Source: CAZNXE01 sp964576465
Lineage (GTDB): Bacteria; Planctomycetota; Planctomycetia; Pirellulales; JAEUIK01
Assembly (NCBI GenBank): GCA_964576465.1
Contig: CAZNXE010000073.1
Span: 1-20,818 of the forward strand
DNA: 20,818 bases
Reading direction: 5' to 3'
The notes beneath the pieces were generated by a model, which was not told the DNA's origin, made no database searches, and was given only the letters and a program-made list of their open reading frames with translations. A program made the translations under genes and the position numbers. This document shows positions 14,768 through 20,818 of this stretch, piece after piece. Position 1 is the stretch's first letter. Every line of letters begins with the position of its first letter.

Positions 14768-15973
14768 CTACGGCAGATGATGGCCCATCTTGTCGCGCTT
14801 AGTGGCCATGTAGCGGGCGTTGTGTTCGTTGACTGACGATACGATGGGAACTTGATCGACAACCTGTAGATCGAAACCACCTTGAATAAAGGCTTCAATT
14901 TTCTTGGGATTGTTCGTCAACACGCGCACCTTCGACAGCCCTAGGTCTTTGAGCAGCTGAATGCCGATTCCGTAATCGCGTGTGTCGTCTTTGAAACCGA
15001 GTTTTAGATTCGCTTCAACCGTATCGAGACCCTCATCTTGCAGGGCATAGGCCTTGATCTTTTCGACCAACCCAATCCCGCGGCCTTCTTGGGGGAGGTA
15101 GACCAACACGCCGGCACCTTCTTCTTGAATCATGTGCAGGGCCATGTGCAGTTGATCGCCACAGTCGCACCGCAGTGAGTCCAACAGATCGCCCGTGAAG
15201 CACGACGAGTGAATGCGGACAAGCGGCGCGGCGACCTCGGTTAGATCGCCCAACACAAGCACCAGTGGCTCTTGGGTTTCGTGCTTTACGCCGTAGGCAA
15301 TGATTCGCCCCGGGCCGTAGTGTGTTGGCAGCGTGGCTTCCGCTAGGCGGTACACGAGCTTCTCGCGCTGCCGACGGAAGCGGATCAGCGCTTCGATCGT
15401 GACAATCCGCAGGTCATATTTTTTCGCGAAACTGAACAACGTTTCGCGACTGGCTCGATCCCCTGTCTCGTCCAAGATTTCGCACAACACGCCCGCGGGC
15501 GTCAGTCCTGCTTGGCGTGCCAAATCAACGGCCGCTTCGGTATGGCCTGCTCTTCGCAACACCCCTCCTTCTTTGGCGATCAAGGGGAACAGGTGGCCAG
15601 GGCGGACAAAGTCGTTTGGTTTGCTCTTGGGATCGACGATCGCGCAAATGGTCGTTGCCCGTTCCGCGGCGGTAATGCCGGTCTTGCACGAACGGTGGTC
15701 GACTTGCACGGTGAAGGGTGTCTGCATCGGCGCCGTGTTCGTTTCCACCGGCGGCGTCAACTTCAGCCGCTTGGCGACATCTGGCAACACAGGCATGCAA
15801 ACCATGCCGCGGCCATGGGTGATCATGAAGTTCACGATCTCCGGCGTTGTTTTTTCTGCCGCGCAGATGAAATCGCCTTCGTTTTCACGGTCCTCGGCAT
15901 CGACAACGATGACAATCTCGCCCCGGGCGATGGCATCAACGGCTTCATCAATAGTGGAAAACTCACCTGACAC
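14768..15973 (-). CDS. ribBA: Bifunctional DHBP synthase / GTP cyclohydrolase II
   Basis: RibBA catalyses two entry steps of riboflavin synthesis. Its N-terminal half turns ribulose 5-phosphate into 3,4-dihydroxy-2-butanone 4-phosphate, and its C-terminal half opens GTP to the pyrimidine precursor. The first domain has DAEDRENEGD (25-34), THGRG (52-56) and RAGHTEAAVDL (141-151). The second has the zinc cysteines C258, C269 and C271 in SCFTGDLLDSLRCDCG, PQEGRGIGL (294-302) and NNPKKIEA (354-361). Both halves look intact, and 401 residues is the usual length. The start is GTG 15973, with AGGAAGG about 10 nt upstream; no in-frame ATG is better placed. A possible promoter and structured leader lie upstream, but I find no FMN-riboswitch pattern. 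The gene stands alone, not in a rib operon. Confidence 0.96.
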   Translation of the reverse strand: MSGEFSTIDEAVDAIARGEIVIVVDAEDRENEGDFICAAEKTTPEIVNFMITHGRGMVCMPVLPDVAKRLKLTPPVETNTAPMQTPFTVQVDHRSCKTGITAAERATTICAIVDPKSKPNDFVRPGHLFPLIAKEGGVLRRAGHTEAAVDLARQAGLTPAGVLCEILDETGDRASRETLFSFAKKYDLRIVTIEALIRFRRQREKLVYRLAEATLPTHYGPGRIIAYGVKHETQEPLVLVLGDLTEVAAPLVRIHSSCFTGDLLDSLRCDCGDQLHMALHMIQEEGAGVLVYLPQEGRGIGLVEKIKAYALQDEGLDTVEANLKLGFKDDTRDYGIGIQLLKDLGLSKVRVLTNNPKKIEAFIQGGFDLQVVDQVPIVSSVNEHNARYMATKRDKMGHHLP

Positions 15974-16067
15974 AGTTTGACCGCCTTCCTCAATTCAACA
16001 GACTCAGGACTAGATGGATCGGCAGGAGCCTCGCCGGTTGAGACTGCCCAAGAACGACGGAATTCGC

Positions 16068-16090
16068 AGGAGGCGTACTATCGTCCTCCT
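16068..16090 (-). promoter_or_regulatory. Hairpin in the predicted ribBA leader
   Basis: AGGAGG (16068-16073) pairs with CCTCCT (16085-16090), with an inner CG/CG pair possible. It lies within the leader predicted from the 16121-16149 promoter. The minus-strand copy of AGGAGG is SD-like but has no usable start codon just downstream. Any role in control of ribBA is inference. Confidence 0.25.
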
Positions 16091-16120
16091 CTGGCGTGTG
16101 GAAACGAATCCCTTCAGGGT

Positions 16121-16149
16121 ATTATAGACCTGTGACGAACCCTTGCCAG
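16121..16149 (-). promoter_or_regulatory. Candidate sigma-70-type promoter for ribBA
   Basis: On the minus strand, CTGGCA (16144-16149, four of six matches to TTGACA) and a perfect TATAAT (16121-16126) are 17 nt apart. Transcription would start near 16114 and leave a leader of about 140 nt before the ribBA GTG. Planctomycete promoters are poorly characterised, so the match is suggestive only. Confidence 0.4.
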
Positions 16150-16286
16150 CGAGCCCCCTTCTGGAAGACGCGACATGGAGTTCCGTCGCGATAGCCCGTG
16201 GTTTTTCTCCCAGCCGATTGACGCTTGAAACACTCGGGATACATCGATTGCCGTGACGACACGACTGTAAAGCAGGTGCGTGGTTC

Positions 16287-17138
16287 ATGCTTCTGGAGCG
16301 TGAGGAATATATCGAGCAGGCCCATTTTTTTCGCTCGTTAATCGAGCGAATGGGGCAGAATCTGGCCACACAGGACATTTTGTCTTCGCTTCGCGAGGAA
16401 GCGTTGGCCTCGACCAAGCTACCGCTGGCGATCGATTATCTGGCCGCCGAACTGCGACACTCTGGCGGCATGGCTCCGGCGATGGCAAAGCTGAGCCACT
16501 ATTTCACGGCATTTCAAACCTATGTGATCTCCGAAGCCGAAAGCGAACGCAGCCAATTCGACTTTCGCATCGGGCTCGAAATCTTGCAACGCGATGCGAA
16601 CTACCGGTCGGAAACCCCCAAGAGGCAGGGGGTTTTCCTCTTTCAATTTGAAGCCCTCTGTCGCAATCGCCTTGGCTACGACGAGGGGCTTGCCGCCGTG
16701 GCAGAGGATCCGATGTTCGATGAACCCTGGAAACAGTGGGTGTTCACCGTGCGGCGACAGGTTGGCATCGTCGATTTGGCCAGCATGATCTATGTGCGAA
16801 GCGAGTACTACGTCCAGAAGCAGCAAGGTCGGGTGTCCACGGATCACGAAACAGAGCCCGCGGCGGTACTCTTTGGAATGAAGGAAGGACAGATTTCCCT
16901 AGCAAACCGGGGGAAAGAGCCCTTGTTTCTCTTTGCGGCTTTGCAGCGACAATTGGGCTATCCGGCAGTGCCGCGGACAAAACCCGTGGATCAGACGCGA
17001 GATGCGATTCCCTCGCTGTCGCGGCGGCTCGAACGGCTCGAAAGCCGTCTTAAATTGCTCGAAGACGAGCAGCGACGTGGCGGCATCGACCTCGAACAGT
17101 TCTACACACCACCCGAAGAGCCACCCCTTGGACCCTGA
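16287..17138 (+). CDS. Hypothetical protein, helical with C-terminal coiled coil
   Basis: I recognise no named domain in this 283-residue soluble protein. It begins EREEYIEQAHFFRSLIERM and is mainly helical and charged through residue 100, followed by a mixed region with DPMFDEPWKQW (141-151). A strand-turn part (190-215, PAAVLFGMKEGQISLANRGK) comes next. A heptad-like segment, SLSRRLERLESRLKLLEDEQ (243-262), suggests a coiled coil and self-association, and the tail is proline-rich. There is no signal peptide or membrane segment. From memory, similar proteins are common in planctomycetes, but I cannot confirm that. ATG 16287 has AGG about 10 nt upstream. It diverges from ribBA across 313 bp and stands alone. 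Confidence 0.8.
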   Translation: MLLEREEYIEQAHFFRSLIERMGQNLATQDILSSLREEALASTKLPLAIDYLAAELRHSGGMAPAMAKLSHYFTAFQTYVISEAESERSQFDFRIGLEILQRDANYRSETPKRQGVFLFQFEALCRNRLGYDEGLAAVAEDPMFDEPWKQWVFTVRRQVGIVDLASMIYVRSEYYVQKQQGRVSTDHETEPAAVLFGMKEGQISLANRGKEPLFLFAALQRQLGYPAVPRTKPVDQTRDAIPSLSRRLERLESRLKLLEDEQRRGGIDLEQFYTPPEEPPLGP

Positions 17139-17163
17139 CGCCGTACTCTCGCCGATGAGACGG

Positions 17164-17220
17164 GGGCAGGTGGGAAAGAATTCGCCGGCAAGACCGAAAA
17201 AACCGGCAATCTCCCTGCCC
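17164..17220 (+). terminator. Nested hairpin after the hypothetical gene
   Basis: An outer 7-bp stem, GGGCAGG (17164-17170) with CCTGCCC (17214-17220), encloses an inner one, GCCGG (17184-17188) with CCGGC (17203-17207). It begins 25 nt after the stop of the hypothetical gene. No U-tract follows, so it may stabilise the 3' end or end transcription with help. Confidence 0.35.
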
Positions 17221-17694
17221 TCGAACCGATGTAGGTGTTAGAATTTCCGTTAAGTACTCCTTCCTCGCGTAATGGCCACTTGCGGATGGCAGTCATCTCG
17301 GTGGCACAAACCCTCCTGCGACGACAGCAAAGACGGCAGTGCGGTGGCATCTGGGGATTCCGTGGGCCGAAATATGGCTCGCTCGAAGCCGGCGAATGAC
17401 CGGTGTTTTAGGCCTACGCGACCTCTTGGTCGGCGGTTCTCAAGGTCTAGTCTCGCTGCATGGCCTTTCGGCAACGCTTGTGCTCTGTCTTTCGCAAGGC
17501 TTCGCCATGTGCTTTCCCACTTCCAACGCAGTGCGCACACGATTCAAGAAACACATACTGTGCTTCTCTCGTACAGAGGATGGTGCAGCTTGAACGACCT
17601 CGGCTACCCTGATCTTGAAGGAAACAGTTTGTCTTGCTCAGGCAAGCCTAGAACGAAAATCAATCTCCCCCAAGGCAGCTTGATTGCTGCTTGA
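17221..17694. other. Long spacer upstream of korA
   Basis: This is the longest non-coding stretch in the window and probably contains the korA promoter. Short frames exist (for example 37 codons at 17286-17399), but none looks like a known protein. Two hairpins precede korA. CTTGC (17633-17637) pairs with GCAAG (17642-17646). A second stem of eight pairs with one bulged G, CAAG-CAGC (17671-17679) with GCTG-CTTG (17686-17693), ends one base before ATG 17695. Confidence 0.4.
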
Positions 17695-19569
17695 ATGTTC
17701 AACACATCGGTATTGCGAATGGCCGCGACGACTTCAAAACCTGTTATTGATCTTCCTTCCGCCACGGTTCGTTTTTGTGGCGACTCGGGCGATGGCATGC
17801 AATTGGCCGGCGCCCAGTTGTCGTCAACTTCGGCGTTGGTGGGCAACGACGTTGCGACGTTTCCCGACTTTCCAGCAGAGATTCGTGCTCCACGTGGCAC
17901 GAAGGCGGGCGTGAGTGGATTTCAGATTCACTTCGCTAGTGAGGAAATCTTTACCCCTGGCGATCAAGTTGATGTTCTCGTGGCCATGAACCCGGCGGCT
18001 TTGTCGACCAACCTGAACGACTTGGTAGATGGCGGTGTCTTGATCGTCAACAGCGAGACGTTCGACCGCAATGGTCTACGTTTGGCCGCCTACCCGAACA
18101 ACCCCTTGGAAGATGGCAGTCTTGATTCGTACCAGTTTTTCTCCGTCGAGATGACGAAGCTGACCCGATTGGCCGTCGAAGGTCTTGGGCTGGGCACGAA
18201 GGAATCGGACCGTTGCCGAAACTTTTTTGCCATGGGATTGATCTTCTGGCTTTACGATCGGCCCCTAGATCCCACGCTACGATTCATTGAAGAAAAATTC
18301 GGCAGCAAGCCCTCGGTCGCGGAAGCCAACCGCCGAACTCTACAGGCCGGGTACAACTACGGCGATACGACCGAGGCATTCGTCAGCCAGTTTCGCGTCA
18401 AGAAGGCGCAACTGCCCGCGGGCACCTATCGCACGATCACAGGCAATCAGGCGATTGCCTTTGGTTTGATGGCCGCGTCGCAGCGTAGCGGCTGCGAAAT
18501 CTTCATCGGTGGATACCCCATTACGCCGGCCAGCGATATTCTGCACGAACTGTCGAAGCACAAGAACTTCGGCGTGCGTACTTTTCAGGCCGAGGACGAA
18601 ATCGCCGCGATCACCTCGATCATCGGCGCTTCGTTCGGCGGCGCCATGGCCATCACCTGCACCAGTGGGCCCGGCCTTGCGCTGAAGGGCGAGGGGATGG
18701 GCCTGGCCGTGATGACTGAACTGCCGATGATCATCATCGACGTGCAGCGCGGGGGGCCCAGCACGGGACTGCCGACAAAGACTGAACAATCCGATCTCTT
18801 ACAAGCCATGTTCGGCCGCAACGGCGAATGCCCGATGGCCGTGCTTGCCCCACAAAGCCCTTCTGATTGCTTTGAGATTGCTCAAGAAGCCTGGCAGATC
18901 GCCGCGCGTTTCATGATGCCGGTGATGATCTTGTCGGATGGCTATTTGGCGAATGGCGCCGAGCCGTGGTCGATCCCCGACGTTAGCCAACTACCCCCGA
19001 TCACGGTTACGCACCCCGATGGCATCTCCAACAATTCCCACTTCGCGCCCTACGAACGCAACGACGACTTGAGCCGCCCTTGGGCCTTGCCGGGCACGCC
19101 AGGGTTAATGCATCGTCTGGGCGGGCTCGAGAAGGAAGATCACACCGGCAACGTGAACTACGATCCCCTCAATCATCAACACATGACTGATCTGCGAGCG
19201 AAAAAAGTTGCCAACGTTGCCAAGTACGCACCGCCACTCGAAGTCGATGGCCCCGAACAGGGCGATTTGCTGGTGCTCGCATGGGGCGGAACCTACGGTG
19301 CCTGTGCGACAGCCGTGCATTTGGCACAAGCCTCGGGTCTTGCCGTGGCGCATGCCCATCTGCGGTACCTCAACCCGTTCCCCCGCAACTTGGGCGACGT
19401 ATTAAGCAACTACAAACGAGTCCTAATTCCAGAACTGAACATGGGGCAGTTGCGCATGCTGATCCGCGCGGAATTCCTAGTCGACGCCAAGGGGCTTAAC
19501 AAAGTCCAAGGTCGCCCGTTCCACGTTGGAGAAGTCAGCAAGGCGATCGAGAATCTTTTGAATCAGTAA
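17695..19569 (+). CDS. korA: 2-oxoacid:acceptor oxidoreductase, fused gamma-alpha subunit
   Basis: Together with the next gene this forms a 2-oxoacid:ferredoxin oxidoreductase, most likely acting on 2-oxoglutarate, which makes acyl-CoA, CO2 and reduced ferredoxin. The 624-residue chain starts with the gamma domain (about 25-215, FCGDSGDGMQLAG at 27-39). The alpha, pyrimidine-binding domain follows: GYPITPAS (273-280), AEDEIA (299-304), TSGPG (323-327), RGGPSTGLPT (352-361). A C-terminal domain carrying LAWGGTYGA and LRYLNPFP completes it. Length and domain order match the usual fused KorA. The start is uncertain: ATG 17695 gives the longest form but abuts a hairpin, and ATG 17719 (starting MAATTSKP) fits the family start better; neither has a good SD. 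Substrate choice is inferred from the family only. Confidence 0.93.
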   Translation: MFNTSVLRMAATTSKPVIDLPSATVRFCGDSGDGMQLAGAQLSSTSALVGNDVATFPDFPAEIRAPRGTKAGVSGFQIHFASEEIFTPGDQVDVLVAMNPAALSTNLNDLVDGGVLIVNSETFDRNGLRLAAYPNNPLEDGSLDSYQFFSVEMTKLTRLAVEGLGLGTKESDRCRNFFAMGLIFWLYDRPLDPTLRFIEEKFGSKPSVAEANRRTLQAGYNYGDTTEAFVSQFRVKKAQLPAGTYRTITGNQAIAFGLMAASQRSGCEIFIGGYPITPASDILHELSKHKNFGVRTFQAEDEIAAITSIIGASFGGAMAITCTSGPGLALKGEGMGLAVMTELPMIIIDVQRGGPSTGLPTKTEQSDLLQAMFGRNGECPMAVLAPQSPSDCFEIAQEAWQIAARFMMPVMILSDGYLANGAEPWSIPDVSQLPPITVTHPDGISNNSHFAPYERNDDLSRPWALPGTPGLMHRLGGLEKEDHTGNVNYDPLNHQHMTDLRAKKVANVAKYAPPLEVDGPEQGDLLVLAWGGTYGACATAVHLAQASGLAVAHAHLRYLNPFPRNLGDVLSNYKRVLIPELNMGQLRMLIRAEFLVDAKGLNKVQGRPFHVGEVSKAIENLLNQ

Positions 19570-19621
19570 TGTCAGCAGCAAGTGCATTGATCGAGACATC
19601 ACGACAGAGAGCCATAAACAC

Positions 19622-20644
19622 ATGAGCACGCATACGGAACTCAAAGTTCTCAAGCCCGGAGATTACGCGAGCGATCAAGATGTTCGCTGGTGTCCCGGAT
19701 GTGGCGACTATTCCATTTTGGCCCAAATGAAGAAGGTTTTGGCCAAGATGGAAGCCCCGCTCGACAAAACGGTCTTCATCTCCGGAATCGGATGTTCGAG
19801 TCGCTTTCCGTATTACATGAACACCTACGGCATACATTCGATTCACGGTCGCGCCCCAGCCGTGGCGACTGGGCTGAAAGTTAGTCGCCCCGATCTCGAC
19901 GTGTGGGTTATCACCGGCGACGGTGATGCGCTGAGCATCGGAGGCAACCACCTGATGCATGTGCTACGACGTAACCTCGACATCAACATCATCCTGTTCA
20001 ATAACCGAATCTACGGGCTTACCAAGGGGCAATACTCCCCCACCTCGCCGTTGGGAAAAGTGACCAAGACCTCGCCGATGGGATCTCCTGACAATCCCTT
20101 GCGACCGCTATCGATCGCCTTGGGATGCGAGGCGACCTTCGTTGCCCGCAGCATCGATACGTACACCAAACACCTTGTCTCTGTCTTGGAACGGGCCGCC
20201 AGCCACCACGGGACTTCCTTCGTCGAGGTCTACCAGAACTGCAACATCTTCAACGACGGCGCCTTCCGCTACGCAACCGACAAGGCCACCAAGCTCGATA
20301 CGGTGCTCGATCTGCAACACGGCAAACCACTGGTATTCGGTAAAGATGGCAAGAAGGGAATCCGCCTGCACGGCATGGTCCCCGAGATCGTGGAACTTGG
20401 CAAAGGAATCACTGAAGACGATCTGTTGTTCCACGATGAGAAAGCCGACGAACCGTCGTTGGCCTATCTGCTAAGTCGCATGCGGCAGCCCGACTTCCCC
20501 GAACCAATNNNNNNNNNNNNNNNNNNNNNNNNNNNNNNNNTCAACGACCGCATCAACGATCAGATCGTGCAAGATCGCAGCAAACGCGGCACCGGCGACC
20601 TTCAGGCACTCTTCAACTCCGGCGAAACGTGGACGGTGGAGTAA
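19622..20644 (+). CDS. korB: 2-oxoacid:acceptor oxidoreductase, beta subunit (TPP-binding)
   Basis: This is the thiamine-diphosphate subunit that pairs with KorA, 52 nt upstream. Cluster or structural cysteines appear in RWCPGCGDY (C24, C27), followed by GIGCSS (55-60) and HGRAPAVATG (75-84). The TPP/magnesium motif is GDGDALSIGGNH (99-110) through LFNN (125-128), and YGLTKGQYSPTS (131-142) is also typical. It has 340 residues, the usual length for KorB. The run of 32 N at 20509-20540 falls in the C-terminal part; the frame continues sensibly afterwards, ending GDLQALFNSGETW, as expected for this family, so the gap length preserves the frame. The SD is weak. KorA and KorB should be co-transcribed. 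Confidence 0.94.
   Translation: MSTHTELKVLKPGDYASDQDVRWCPGCGDYSILAQMKKVLAKMEAPLDKTVFISGIGCSSRFPYYMNTYGIHSIHGRAPAVATGLKVSRPDLDVWVITGDGDALSIGGNHLMHVLRRNLDINIILFNNRIYGLTKGQYSPTSPLGKVTKTSPMGSPDNPLRPLSIALGCEATFVARSIDTYTKHLVSVLERAASHHGTSFVEVYQNCNIFNDGAFRYATDKATKLDTVLDLQHGKPLVFGKDGKKGIRLHGMVPEIVELGKGITEDDLLFHDEKADEPSLAYLLSRMRQPDFPEPXXXXXXXXXXXXNDRINDQIVQDRSKRGTGDLQALFNSGETWTVE
20509..20540. other. Assembly gap of 32 N inside korB
   Basis: Thirty-two undetermined bases hide about 11 residues near the KorB C-terminus. The reading frame on both sides agrees, so there is no sign of a real frameshift. Confidence 0.98.
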
Positions 20645-20684
20645 GCTGTTGGGCAGTGCTACGGTTTTGTTATGAACAAGAATT

Positions 20685-20710
20685 AGGGTGCCACTGGCTT
20701 TGCCCATTGG
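20685..20710. repeat. Degenerate hairpin resembling a planctomycete intergenic repeat
   Basis: CCACTGG (20691-20697) and CCATTGG (20704-20710) form a 7-bp stem with one mismatch around CTTTGC, preceded by AGGGTG. I recall sequences of the form GGGTGCCACTGGC recurring between planctomycete genes, but the copy number in this genome cannot be seen. It begins about 40 nt after the korB stop. Confidence 0.4.
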
Positions 20711-20755
20711 TATCTACACAAGTTCGCTAGCACGTGAAAAGAGAACACGATGGGT

Positions 20756-20781
20756 GGCCCAGCCGCGCAGTCGGCTGGGTC
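20756..20781. repeat. Strong hairpin after korB
   Basis: CCCAGCCG (20758-20765) and CGGCTGGG (20772-20779) form a perfect 8-bp stem with a 6-nt loop, extendable by two weaker pairs. There is no U-tract. The surrounding GGTGGCCCAGCC...GGGTCGCG context also looks like a dispersed repeat unit. It could help end the korAB transcript. Confidence 0.5.
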
Positions 20782-20818
20782 GCGCAGCGACAAGATGCCT
20801 TGAGAGGCGTGCTGCGGT

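Noticed and set aside
15974..16286. FMN riboswitch upstream of ribBA
   Set aside because: I looked for the conserved RFN-element blocks on the minus strand and did not find them.
17286..17399. 37-codon frame in the korA upstream spacer
   Set aside because: No SD, no known motif, and nothing to separate it from chance in a long spacer.
17250..17540. 96-codon minus-strand frame in the korA upstream spacer
   Set aside because: Composition is arginine-rich and typical of a spurious frame; no RBS or recognisable domain.
1..20818. Mobile element, CRISPR array, tRNA or defence system
   Set aside because: No transposase, integrase, regularly spaced repeats, tRNA-like fold or known defence protein was found on either strand.

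Overview
The window looks like ordinary chromosomal DNA from a planctomycete, probably of the Pirellulales type. This is inferred from a twin-arginine DUF1501 protein, an LL-diaminopimelate-type aminotransferase, a long UbiD-family protein, a fused gamma/alpha 2-oxoacid:ferredoxin oxidoreductase with its beta subunit, several exported proteins of mixed function, weak Shine-Dalgarno use and loosely packed genes with structured spacers. No phage, transposase, CRISPR array, tRNA, rRNA or recognisable defence system is visible.

Layout. At 163-1506 (minus) lies an orphan DUF1501 protein. It diverges across about 470 bp from an aminotransferase (1974-3206), which is followed by a plus-strand block: UbiD family decarboxylase (3329-5164), a degenerate prepilin-peptidase homologue (5216-6241), a beta-CASP metallo-beta-lactamase RNase-like protein (6333-7727) and a LOG-family nucleotide hydrolase (7724-8581, overlapping by 4 nt). 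Two exported proteins follow: a TlpA-like thioredoxin (8873-10117) and a Tat-exported calcineurin-like phosphoesterase (10206-11105). A CHAD protein (11483-12448) converges on a PilZ-like protein (12494-12925, minus), with a plausible bidirectional terminator between them. On the minus strand come an exported transglutaminase-like/TPR protein (13260-14435) and ribBA (14768-15973), separated by a 332-bp spacer rich in inverted repeats. A conserved-looking protein of unknown function (16287-17138) diverges from ribBA. After a 556-bp spacer the korA-korB pair (17695-20644) ends the window, followed by hairpin-forming spacer DNA that resembles planctomycete intergenic repeats. A 32-base run of N lies inside korB.

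How the genes work together. Clear metabolic roles are lysine/peptidoglycan precursor supply (aminotransferase), riboflavin synthesis (RibBA) and ferredoxin-linked 2-oxoacid metabolism (KorAB). UbiD may act in quinone synthesis. The RNase-like/LOG pair is probably translationally coupled and may link RNA and nucleotide turnover. I see no single novel multi-gene system. The best leads are the prepilin-peptidase homologue that appears to have lost both catalytic aspartates, the nested inverted repeat at 14661-14730 with two alternative folds, and the unknown protein opposite ribBA.
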